Source: Metopolophium dirhodum (Eukaryota > Arthropoda > Insecta > Hemiptera > Aphididae). From it: DNA of 64,000 nucleotides. Shown here one piece after another: positions 23,731 through 35,773 of the stretch (position 1 is the first letter of the stretch; every line of letters begins with the position of its first letter). The stretch spans positions 620,001 to 684,000 of the forward strand of contig NC_083567.1 of assembly GCF_019925205.1 (NCBI RefSeq), read 5' to 3'. The notes beneath the pieces are model-generated. The model was given only the letters and a program-made list of their open reading frames with translations. It ran no database searches and was not told where the DNA came from. The position numbers and the translations under genes are program-made.

Positions 23731-23972
23731 CAATCGAAATTTTCAGAAAAATATATATATTTTTTTTAAGTAACTGATAGAGTATGCTGTCAAGAAAAAA
23801 GTCAATATCTCAAAAAAGATAATACACATATAATAAAAGGTTGGTATGGTATGTATATATGTGATTTTGTAATAACTGCAAATCATGTAAAAAAAATATT
23901 TCCAAAAAAGTTAAAATACTTTTCGAGAAAATGAGTGTGTTTAGTGTTTACCTCTAAAAGAATCACGCCTTG
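23731..23972 (+). mobile_element. Partial Tc1/mariner-type MITE
   Basis: The right end CTCTAAAAGAATCACGCCTTG is followed by TA (23973-23974) and resembles the GAATCAC...CTG ends of the elements at 4850 and 44290. The inner sequence is AT-rich with poly-A tracts as in those elements. The left end is not identified. Confidence 0.4.
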
Positions 23973-23974
23973 TA

Positions 23975-24348
23975 TATATGACATCGAAGGACCGTGGTAG
24001 GTTGTAAAATTAAATGGAATCCTACACAGAAACCCCGACTATACGAGTTTTACGTCCCAAAAATGTTTTTATTACGATGGCAATTAATACGCATAGGTGT
24101 ATAAAAATGTTTACAGTGTCCGGCTCGTATATAGGTCCAATATAACGACGTGCTCACGCACACACACACACACACACATATATACATATACATATATATA
24201 TATATAATATTTTATTATATGGATACTCACGAAAATTAGTGACCGTAAAGGACCGAAGGGCGGAGGTCGTATAATCGTCGCCGCCGTACGTATAATATAC
24301 CTATAGAATTATGTACGACAACTATTACACTCTACAGACCTACAGTCT
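23975..24348. other. AT-rich stretch with CA/TA repeats
   Basis: A CA run followed by TA repeats lies at about 24158-24210. No gene signal. Confidence 0.5.
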
Positions 24349-24529
24349 TTTTTTTCTTTTCTTTTTTTATTGATCTTAAGCATCGACAACTATAATGGCC
24401 ATCAGCATTTTGTGTGGGAAGAGTTTGGGGGTTGGTTGGTTGAGGAACATGCGCATGTGGGGCATCACTAAAAACCCGAATGGTCACCCATCCGGGAACT
24501 ATCTACACCAGCCGATGCTTGACCTCAGA
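24349..24529 (-). mobile_element. 5S rRNA-derived SINE, copy 3 (5'-truncated)
   Basis: On the minus strand it enters at the 5S A box (TGAGGTCAAGCATCGGC). It then has the C box GGATGGGTGACCATTC and the same body as copy 2, including the ATGCTTAAGATCAATAAAAA tail. The first part of the 5S head is missing, the usual 5' truncation of SINEs. ACTCTACAGAC (24329-24339) and ACTCTATAGTC (24529-24539) may be a diverged target duplication. Confidence 0.85.
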
Positions 24530-24599
24530 CTCTATAGTCTACACACTGCACTCACACTTTACGATATTTCCTCGCGTAATTATTGAACATATAATTATT

Positions 24600-26145
24600 T
24601 TATGATGTTAGTTGTAGGTATATACAATTTCGTTCTTACGTTTTATTTTTTTGACTATCGATTTTATGCTGTCGCAAAGTCGTACGTCTTAGGCACTCTT
24701 TGAGGGTAAAACTAGTGGTTCACAATTCGATGGTTCCGGATTAAAGACTTGGAAGGGGCCCGGATTCTGGGTTTACAGCTCGCGAAACGAATCGTAATAA
24801 CGTTAAGTTATTACACTCGTGCATAAACATTAATTTATTATTGAGCATAATATTATAATTATTTTAATGTAACGAACACAACAGAATATAATAATATTAT
24901 CAATCGTATATAGGAGGACCGTATCACATATTATTATAATAACGGATTACGCGTTATTTTAAGTAATACGACATTATAATACATATTATTATATCAACAC
25001 AATATCGACATCAGTGCAATGTTTATATCGATTTGCGGTTTTAACCGTATTACAAAATATTTTGTAATACGAAAACGACTACGACGACGTTAATCTTCGC
25101 CGCGAAGGAAACATTGAAATTCTTCTCACCCTCCCACCACGTGCGCAGTTTTTGTGTATGGGATAAAACGTTAATAGTTATTGCTTCGTACACGGGAACA
25201 ATTGAAATATTATGAGGGTATACGAGGTAAATGCGTACATATAATAACGCGAGGGTGTATAGGGGAGTAAATTATAATCAATAGGAGAAATTAATTAAAA
25301 ATTTAATTTTATACGGCGGCGGTGTGTGCGTATATGTATAAGGCGATATAATCAAATTGATACGTTTATAATAACCGCAAACTTGGGTAGGTACCTACAA
25401 AATATTATAACGGCGGAGCTCGAACTTACACTAAACCGTTTTGATACAAAAACCGTGTTAAAATGTGACCCACGTACTGAGGGTATAGTACAGCGACCTG
25501 TTATACATTGTGTATATTATAATACTGTTAATCAATTCTACGGGTACAAAGGCAACGTTCAATGTCCGAACGACACCTTTCAAAGTTTCCGGAACACAAT
25601 TCGTTCGTTACGTACGAAAATACACTGTTCGGAATATTGCAGTTTTTTTTTTTTTAAAACTTTTTTTGATTATATTAGTCTTACAACGTTTCGGCGTGGT
25701 TCATTGCCTCTTTCCGTAAACACATTTTTGGGTGTTGAACGAAAATGTTAATTTTACAAAATACATCAACTCCTACAACAATATAATCGTGTATAGTTTT
25801 TTGATTATATTGTTATTATTCGTTTCGAAAGGAAAAACTTCTATGGAAAACGGTAAAGATCTTAGCTGGGTTATGGTAAAGTAGTCCAATAACAAATAGT
25901 TTAAATGTGTCCGATGGAAATTATTTTTTCAATAACTTCTACGAACAAATCAAAATAGAAAAACTGACATCTAAACCCGGAGGCCCGAATCCGGTCCCTT
26001 TTCAAACGAGTACAATATTAATATAATGATATCGCGGGAAAGAATTTCCGATTTGAATAAACTATTCTATTTCAGCGTACGTCGGCCACGATTCGTACGG
26101 TAATAATACGACCAAAGTTTATAGGAACTTTAAAAACTACCACCC
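24600..26145. other. AT-rich gene-free stretch
   Basis: Contains a 141-codon plus frame at 25326-25751 with no ATG anywhere in it, so it cannot be a free-standing gene. No splice support was found. Related GGATTC...GGGTTTA motifs near 24746-24775 and, inverted, near 25975-26000 may be remnants of one element. Confidence 0.4.

Positions 26146-26221
<76 letters not shown>
26146..26221 (+). repeat. Tetranucleotide array (GTAA)19
   Basis: Nineteen perfect GTAA units follow CACCC. Each junction reads GTAAGT, the consensus 5' splice site, so the plus strand carries 18 overlapping donor motifs in 76 bases. Confidence 0.97.
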
Positions 26222-26884
26222 TAATAATAATAACCAGTGATAAAAATATATTATTATACGGTTTCTCTTGCCCGACTCTCGTAAGACGTAAAATATATTG
26301 TCAAATTTATATACCTTTTATGCGTATGCGCATTCGACCACACATTAGACATTGTACGCCAACATATTATTATATTATTTCCGTCGTACGACACACACTG
26401 ATGTATTTATATATTCGTAAAATAAACATAATATTATCGTCAACGTCGTGTGTGCTGTAGGTAGGTACATTACGTCATTATCCATGTATATATATATATT
26501 GCCATATAGGTACTACTTTACCCGTGTATAATACCACGATATACCGTAGTATACCGTGTTTTCCGTGGTCGTTTAAAATCACGGGCAATAAACACGCGCA
26601 TTGTCGATACGAATATATATATCATTTCGCCGCATTATAAATACCATTAAACGTCGTTCGGTTTGTCTTGTCGAGCGTGCGTGTTGGTCTGCCAGTTGAA
26701 GTCCGTCAGTGTACACATTATAATATAATATATATATACAAACACACTGCACCAGCTTTAACGCGTTAACCGTCCCGGTTCGATTCGTGTGTATAATTTT
26801 TTATCGCCGTCGTAAAAAAATATTACAACCCGCTGCGGCCAACGATTTTTTAATATTATATAAATTGGTGGACTATAAACTCGC

Positions 26885-26915
<31 letters not shown>

Positions 26916-27561
26916 CGTACAACAATACCGCCGCCGCAGACAGACTGTGTACACGTGTGTGTGTGTGTGTGTACGAGCGGTCAGTGATTTCTGTCGTCGT
27001 CGACTCTTTGTTAATATAACACAAACACAATATAATAATAGTAATAACAAACTGTTAAGCTTTCGACCGTGGCCCGGAGAATCGTTATTATTGTTTATTG
27101 GTTTACAGCGATGTGGTTTTTTCAAAATTTGTTTTATGTAGGTACGCGACCACTCCGTATAGATTTCTGTTTACTCACGCACTACGTCATCGCATTAATA
27201 TCACGTTGCGTTATTATACGGTCGTACATAGAGAACGGTGCAGGGTGGTTTAGTTGCAGTCCACTTTCGACTCGAAGACAGGTGGTCATCACAATCGCCA
27301 AGTTCGATAATAATATAATTATTATGATTAATCGTGAAATTTACCCGAGCACATGCACGCAGTTATCGATGATTCTGTTTCCATCCACTGTATTTCTCTC
27401 GTATTTTAACGTCAAAGTCTAATAATATACGTGGTTAATCACGATTGTGTTTTTCTTCCGAGGTGTCGGATTACGTTTGACGTTATTTGTAGCACAGTTA
27501 GAGGGTATATGAGGACTTGACATTTTGACACGCAAGACGCCACTCGATCATTCGACTAATA
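26222..27561. other. Mixed stretch with microsatellites; no supported gene
   Basis: Holds a TATAAATA box-like motif at 26636-26643 without a well-placed initiator, (TTA)n at about 26886-26914 and (GT)9 at 26955-26972. Open frames here are repeat-driven or too weak to call, including 117 codons at 27069-27422. Confidence 0.4.
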
Positions 27562-27569
27562 AATATTAT

Positions 27570-28074
27570 CAGGGCATTAACGAGTTAAAAAGTTAATTTT
27601 ATTTTAACTTTTTAACTTAACTAGTTACTTTTGGCTTTTCATTAACTTAAATGTTAACTTACTAAATTTCTTTCTTAATTAACGTGAAACTAACGAGTTA
27701 ATTTTTCATTTTAAGAAGTAAGTTAAGTCAATTTATTTTGTTTTTAATTTTATAATATTTCACTATTTCAGTCTATTTCGTTTTCATGTCAAAAAATTTG
27801 TATCGTAAATTGTTTAAAGTTAAAAATGTATATCATTCGAATCTAACTTATATGGAAATACTGTATGAAGTATTAACACTATATCCTATAATTTAGTTTT
27901 GGGTTGGAAAAAAATTAAGCTAGCGTGCTCGTTGTATAAACAAATTAACTTTTTTTAACTTAATAAAAAGTTTAAAAAAAGTGTGTATTAACTTTTAACT
28001 TTTAACTTTTTGTTATTGGTGCATATTAATTTAACTTAACTGAGTTAAAAAAATCATTAACTTGCCCAGCCTTG
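27570..28074. mobile_element. hAT-type MITE with perfect 8-bp target duplication
   Basis: The element starts CAGGGCATTAACGAGTTAA and ends TTAACTTGCCCAGCCTTG, so the termini are CAGGGC and, inverted, CAAGGC. Perfect AATATTAT copies flank it (27562-27569 and 28075-28082). Eight-base duplications and CAG-type ends are the hallmark of hAT transposition. The subterminal regions hold many TTAACTT/AAGTTAA repeats, likely transposase-binding sites. No transposase is encoded. Confidence 0.92.
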
Positions 28075-28082
28075 AATATTAT

Positions 28083-30999
28083 ACTTATCCTATAGGCAAA
28101 TTCAAATTCTTATCAAACCGTCTGTGAAAATATAAAATCGTGACACAAAGAGTTGACGTAATAAACGACATATAAATAACACTGCTTAATATTTACACGT
28201 AATATGGGGTAGTTTTTGTGGTTCAGGATTTGTCGATTGGTCATTTGAATCTGACTAATCGATAAGATCACCATTACAGATTCACCTCATATTTAGGTAT
28301 ACCTACAACAGCCGTGGACATAATATTATATCAAATTCCGATCAGAATATGATTTTTATAACAGTCAGTACAGCACTGAAGGTTATCGGTTATTATTTTT
28401 ATAACTATTATTATCGATCTGTTTGACGATTATTCAACTCGTTGTAATAAAATAACCACCCTGAGATACGAAGCAAAATGGTATTCGACTCTCCATCCAC
28501 TGCTGCAGTAAAACGCCGTTTTTAAAATCGACCGCGGTTACTGACTATATTATAATATGGTACATCATTATTATTATAATATTAAAATATTAATAAGAAT
28601 ATAATCTAAATTCGAAATTTGAAATTGTGATGGAAAAAAAAATTGCCTGAATCATTTCGCCGAACAATAGCGGCCAATAATAATCTATTGTAACCTATAA
28701 ATGTTTAGCGAGGTAGGTATAGAAAATAAGTTTTTGAACTTCGAATACTTCCCAAACGCGTCTTGTCACGGCAATGCAACGTCTTATTATTAAGCTAAAC
28801 GCACACCGACTGGTAACCGACGTTTGCTCGGGTCGTATATTAATCGATGCGATTTTTATTTTTCGACCCATTTACGTTTTGCGGAAATCCGTTGCGTCTC
28901 GTGTCAAATACGTACATTTAATTACACATATAACGTAATGTGGTGTGCGTGTAGGTACACCTCATACTATTTTCCCGTGTACTAGTGCACTTACATTTTG
29001 ATCCTAATCGTAAGATATTATATTCTGGTCGGATCGACTTGTCTCGGCGGTGTGTCATAAGCACTTGGAAAATTTCACCCAAACGGAGCGTGTCTTGTGA
29101 GGCATATTTCTCGTGTCAAAGTTATAAAAACCGCGTCTGAGTGTACAGTAGCCTGTGTAATACTTAATGTATATAGCTGGTTACCATACAACGAGAGGTT
29201 AGGTATATTAGTATGTTCATATCCGTTCAAACGATTTTCTAGGTTAAACCGTTTCATTTACAAAAACGGATTGCGTTGACATTATGATATTTTATAATAT
29301 TAATATATGGACACGCATAAAAAATGATAAAACAAGCCACATACGGACGTTTACGTATTAGGATGTATAATATCACACATTCGAGTGGTAGATAGATTAA
29401 ATAATTAATATTCATTATTTCAGTGTTTGAAACCATTTTCTTGTAATAAATAATATTTCTATTACATATAAATAACAGCAGAAAAAAATTCTCATTAATT
29501 ATAAAATACACATCGAAAAAAAACAGTGACGAAATCATGATTTGGGTTATGTCTCATACACTTATGATGCAATGTAGAGTAATTGAACATGTATTTCTTA
29601 AATTATAATTATTAAGTTATCATAATTTCATATATTTAAAGGATTTTTGTAGATGTTGAAATGAAAAGATTACGAACAATAAGTATCATAATACTCGTAA
29701 ATTTCAAAAATGCGAAATTAGATGGTATAAATTGTAAAATATAATATAATTCCGATAAAAAATGTAAATAGATACAGAAAGTTTATTATAACATACGTCA
29801 AATCAATGTTTTTCTATACGGATTGAAAATGATTAATGATAAATAAATCATAAAGTAGGTACACTGCGATCGATACGGCAGAATTAATCAAAGCAAGACG
29901 ATGCTGATCTGAGTTAGAGAATAATAGTTATAAATATTATGAAAATCATCGTGGGACTTTAATGCGATATTATTATTTATTAATACGGAGTGATCCAGAT
30001 TTCGTTACGCTTCGATTAATATTTAAAAATAAATACTAACCGAGCCTGTTGGTTGTTCAGTGGTCGAGCTTCAGTTGTTTATAGAATTATGAAAACATAA
30101 TATCAATTAATCTTATAGTAGCATAACATATTGTTGTATACACAATTTACTATATATACATTAATACATAGCTGATATAATAAATTACGTAGCAGACTAT
30201 TTTAATTGAGCATCGGATGAATAAATTTTTCATTTTTGCTCCAATCGACTAATATTTATTTAAAAAACAACATACCTGTAGCATTGGCAGTTCATCTGCT
30301 GTTCACTCGAATAGTTTATACTTAATTCCATGATTTTGACCTATTTATATAAAGTATACCTTGAGTTCAGAATTGTATTCCAGACTGGAAATAACCGATA
30401 CCAAAACCATAATATAGATCCTTGAAAACCACAGTACCGAAAGCAGCTCGTTGTAAAACTTTCAGAATTTTTCAACGGAGGGGCGGAACGGGTAAACGCA
30501 AATGGTTATATCGATAACGAATAAAAATATAGACAGTTTGATTGTACCTGAAAAAGTTGTTTTCATATTTTATTTTATTTGGAAGAAAAAATATTGACCT
30601 AATAAAGATGCAACTACTGCAAGCTTCGCTCCCTCCGGCCGTCTCTACGCCCTTCGACCTATTCTGGGACAATGTAAAATTCGGCATTTATTTTGATACA
30701 CTATATTGTAGAATGTAAAAATAATAATAATAATAATAATATATATTAATATAATAATAACTGTATTCCTGCGGCTTATGCGTACTCAGTCGTCGAAACG
30801 GAGAAACCGATCGTCGCGCGGACATCGCCCTGTATATACGAACACGGTGATATTATTAGGTTATTATATTCGTACGGCCGCCGCGTATACATATGACGTA
30901 TGTTGGGTATAGAGTGGTCGCCAGCGGTACGCACCGCTATTATTATGATTATAGTTGTGATTATTATTATTATTTTATCATTGGGGCCGCGGCGATCGG
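28083..30999. other. AT-rich gene-free stretch
   Basis: No gene, RNA or element with clear ends. Frames at 29075-29538 and 30472-30687 are short and unremarkable. Confidence 0.5.
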
Positions 31000-31900
31000 A
31001 TTTATTAGATTAATGAACCGATTGAGAGCGAGCGGTGCCAGGAAATAGGCAGTTGTGACCTATTGTGGATCTATCAATGCCGTTGATTGGACTAAACTGA
31101 ATCGATTCGGTCGCATCGAATAAACCGTGCCGGATACGGTTTTTATTGGTTTCCATTCGGGACGCGACGGGACGAGCGGAAACGGCCTCGCGTCTCTAAA
31201 ACGTCGTGTGCGTTGCGTATATATTATTATTATTATACACTATATACATATATAAATATATAGCGGCGGCGGACGATATAATATATACGTCGGAGGTGGG
31301 TGGTGGGGGAGGCAAAAATCGAGGCTGTTCGTCGTTTAATTTTATTGCGCGTGCTGTGTACTGCAGCAATATGTACCACGCTGCATAGATCCGCACGCAT
31401 CCGGACGTTTGTGGCTCGTCGATTTCAAACCACCCTCCACCACACACCCCCACCCATTCTTCACCGAGCGAGGCCTTTGGCGGGCCATCAGAGAGAGAGA
31501 GAGAGATAACAATAACGATACACCAACGACTGTATAGGCATTAAATATATTATATAGGAGATAAAAACGTATTTCCGAGATCGTTCGCGCGCGGCGTATA
31601 ATTGAACGGACCCGAAGAAGTCTCTTAGATTGGAAACCATCATTGACCGCTGCCGAGACCGTTTCGGTGGCTCTCCCGTCGACAGCTACTACAGCTACAG
31701 CTGTAATAAAGGCTGCCTGTACGCCGTAAGCAATAATAGTACAAATATATATATATTGTTGCGTTGCACTACAAAGTACGCAGAGCGAATTTCGGTTCAA
31801 CGATACTTATACGCTGTACCGCGGTCGTTCAGGCGCGGTATCACAGCGGTTGTGTGTATGGTTGCAGGTCTTCCCTTCCGGTAACATACCCCCCTTTCTA
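31000..31900. other. CpG-rich island, no recognised gene
   Basis: GC-richer DNA with an (AG)n run at about 31491-31506 and TA repeats. Open frames occur on both strands. The longest (152 codons, minus, 31342-31800) contains a Ser-Leu repeat from the GA tract and lacks domain features. An acceptor or promoter role cannot be shown. Confidence 0.35.
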
Positions 31901-34900
31901 ATCGATATCTCGGTTTTGAAGATTTCGGGCAATTATCACCGCGATTAGGCGGGGGCGATAACATGTGGTTTGTATTAATATTTTAATAATAATAAAATAT
32001 GTGATCCTAAATGATTTGTTATGACACACCTGTTCACACGATTGAACGAGTAAGCGGTGTTTAGTAACCGGGGTTTTATGATATAATGTGGTGGAAAAGC
32101 ACGACGGATAATTAAGTAATTATGTAAACGGGATAATTCTTCAAATATCAAACAACCAATTTTCCGATACTTATTTATTGATTTTTTGGAAAGGCGTCGT
32201 TCTTAAATCGGTTTGTCTCTCGGCGGTGCGTTTATTTGTAAATTTTTATTTTTTCATATGACTTGCCATAACCAATGGATGAGTGGGTTGTAGAGTGGAC
32301 CACAAACACGAAGGTCACATTCCTCCATACTCGTCAAACGTTTAAAACGATGCCAAAATAAAAAAAAAATGTTCGGATCATAGAGAAAGTATTTTAAACC
32401 AAAATAAAATATCGGAAAGAGCTTATCGAAACAACAAGCCAACACAAAACAATCATTCTGTATATTATACAGTTTACCTATAAAGCTCCGGGCGACCGTT
32501 TGTTTTAATAAACGTCGTAGGTACAATATATACAACGTACTATATTACTATAATATACAGCGAAACTTCTATATTACGAAGTCAATCGTGAGCAAAAAAA
32601 GAAAAATCGTATTCTATAGAGTTTCGTTAGATTTGGTTCTGTAATTCAGTTCACAAAAATATTTCGTCAAACAGATGAAGAATACGTCGTTAAACGGAAG
32701 TCTGTTATATGATAGTATAAAAGTGTCATTGTACCTAGGTACATATTATTATAATTTTTATCCCCGAAAATATAAATTGTTCACATTTATTTCGAACGAG
32801 CTAGGCGTCTATATTATAATATAATATATTTTTAAAGGTGCACCTAAATGTACCTAATACGCATGTATTATTATAATATAGTGTTACACATCGTTTAAAC
32901 GGATCGAATCTCAGACCCATCGCGACTTGTGCCAAAGGGTCATTAAAAAAAAACCCTCACGACAGAATGTCGTCGTCTGAAAACCGCCGCCGTGTATTAC
33001 AATAATACGCGTATTATTATTACGTGTATACGGCTTTCATCCGGACAATTATCGCGCATTATACCATTACCGCGGTATATATTAATATGTGTGACACGCG
33101 CGCGCACGGATTTACGATTTCTAGCCACTTAATAATAATAATATAATAACATAATATCATAATAATATAATGTGTACGTAACAGAGTACTGTCGTGTAAA
33201 AATACCTCAACCGCCGCGCATCGTAACTACTACTGAAGACTGCTGCTGCAGAGGAGAGCCAATTATAATACGGAATGATATAATACTACGCGTATGACGT
33301 ATAAATTTCAAAATTTTTTTACATTCGTCCTTTTTGACACGACGAAAAAAAATTCCTCTCCCGGCACGATGGGCCCACCGTCGCCTTCGCTCTCTGCAAC
33401 AGTTGTATATTATAATATTATACGATATTAATATCCTAATACCGTATATAATAAATTATCGTGCGCGCACGATATGTGTGACATATAATTTTAGACGCCG
33501 AGACGCGGTGGTATATATATATATATATAATAATATTAAAATAAATAAATAAAATATGTGGCCCGTTTACACGCGTTTTCGATATTTCGGCGTGTGTCGC
33601 GCGTTTTTCAATTTGGACGATTTACAAAACGAACAGACATCACACTCGCGTCTAGATCATTTTTTTTTTTCATTTTTGACACGTACAGTATATTTTTTAC
33701 GTATTATACATCACTGTATAACGAAGTGTAATATATTATTACGAATTCGGAACGGTGGCACAACGGCGGCGGGCGCCAGCTATAATAATATAATAATACG
33801 AACAAGGAACGTTGCCGGAAATCGTGACGTAATTAAAAAAAAAAATTAATATTATCGTTATTATTATTATCATCAATAGTATGACTTATACTTAAGCCCC
33901 TCGGATAAAAAAAAAAGGTCTAAACGCATAAAATAATATGATCGGGCGATGCGTTGGCGTTTTCGCCACAACACACGATCGCAATCGTTTTGTGTACCTA
34001 TATAATATCGTTATATTATATTCTGACTTGACAAAATAACCAGCGAAAAAACACTGTAGGTACCCACAGTGAAAACCCAAAACGAAATGATTACCTATAC
34101 GAATATTAAGAACTGCAAGTAAGTCGTATACTTTATCATACCGGGACTTTTTGAAAATCGCGGATCGGTGAAGATTGAGTTATTTTCAGTCCTAAATTTA
34201 TTACCTATATGTCTGATGAATAAAAAAATCTTGAACGTATAATATTATTATATTATACCTCAATTACGCGGCTGAAATTGTTTAATAGCTATACCCTACA
34301 TATAATATTGTAAAATTGTACGTAGGTATATGTAGAAAGTCACAAGTGGATCTAATCGAATCAAATTGATTTGATTGCGCACAATTGAATTTGCGGCCCG
34401 CGTGCGAGCGGTCAATGCGTTCCCAATATTGCGAGTACAAAGACAACAATAATAACAATATTGCATAGGTGCACTTTAAAACTCGGCCAAGTGGTTTACA
34501 ATAGTTCGCTGTCCAATATCTGCAATTCGTTATAATTTTACTTTGAAATTAATCGACCGAGATTATTGTATAATATTGAAATTATATATTATAATAGTCG
34601 TACGCAACCAGTACCGCAACTATACCGTTAATACCTGACAAACCTCAAAATTCAAACCTAAAAGCCAAAATGTTGGAGTTCATCGTACACGAAAAACATG
34701 TACAAGTATACGAAATAGGAAATTATTTTCATTACCAACACCAGATGCAGTGAATTACAGCATTATTGTTAATATTATGGATATGTTTAAATTATTATAA
34801 TGCGTATAGCCATTAAATTCTGATGAAAATCGAATTTCTCACAAATTCGTCGCAGCGATGAGCCACCCCTGCCACCCATTACAACATTTTGTTAAATAAA

Positions 34901-35510
34901 AATGTAAAAATAGATAAAACAAAAATATTTGTTGTACTAGGTAGGTATGTGAAACTTTTAACGTAAGACACCATTATTCAGAAAACTATTAACGTTTTAG
35001 AAAAAAATCTTTACTACGCATAATTAAAATATATAATTTTATAATTTCATAATTTGAATTCGCTACAAAACAACATGTAAAAAAACAATGTATCTTTTTT
35101 TTATAGCTTTAATTTTTTAATTTTTAACTTTTGAAGAACAACATACTTTTTTATTTTATATTCCGTCACCTAATATTTTTTGGAAGCATAAACATTGAAT
35201 TTTGATCAAGTAGTTAATTAAGTATTGGTATTTAGAGTTTAAGCTCATAGATATAATATAGATAAATAGATTAAGCTTATAGATAAGCCGAGTAATGGAC
35301 AAATACTTTGCCAGTTCATTCGACACATCCAAACTTAATTATTATAAAATAAGTAGTAATAATTAATCTGCAACTACTCGTTCAAAATTCAACTGTCATA
35401 CATGGAAAAAATCTAAAAAATATTCTGCTACAGAATATGAAATTGAACATGGGTTGTTGAAAAAAGTATAAAAACCTAATGATAAAAACACAACGCGTCA
35501 CTGCACACGA
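31901..35510. other. AT-rich gene-free stretch
   Basis: Mostly AT-rich with TAT and ATT runs. The frames at 32254-32535 and 33556-33849 show no coding features. Nothing else is supported. Confidence 0.5.
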
Positions 35511-35515
35511 AGTAA

Positions 35516-35773
35516 GTGTGCAGCCGACTCTACGCAAACCACATTACGGAAGGTTTCTACCTCGAAACGGTATATAAGTCCAGCGACCTTTGTACACATA
35601 CTATTGTTACGGTATACCACGGTACACCCGTGCAGGGTAACCACGACTATTTCCGTAGTAGGTCGCCAGACGGTCTACGAGAAAAACGACATTTTTTACT
35701 GTCCTTCACAGCTACATGTCTGTCGTGTCATGTCCGAATGTTGAGCTCGGCCCAACTATTTCCCGGTAGATAA
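35516..35773 (+). other. Coding-like open frame without ATG start
   Basis: 85 codons follow a TAA and end in TAA, with a mixed composition and no simple repeats. A second plus frame is open from an ATG at 35479 to TAA at 35575, so the evidence for either is weak. The family is not recognised. Confidence 0.18.

Noticed and set aside
24395..24586. 63-codon plus frame
   Set aside because: Lies inside the 5S-derived SINE, antisense to it.
25326..25751. 141-codon plus frame with fair composition
   Set aside because: No ATG anywhere in the frame and no good flanking splice sites were found.
26636..26710. TATA-type core promoter
   Set aside because: TATAAATA is present, but the nearest initiator-like CAGT motifs lie about 50-70 nt away, too far, and no gene follows.
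31342..31800. 152-codon minus frame
   Set aside because: Contains Ser-Leu repeats from a GA tract, no recognisable domain, and the plus strand is equally open.
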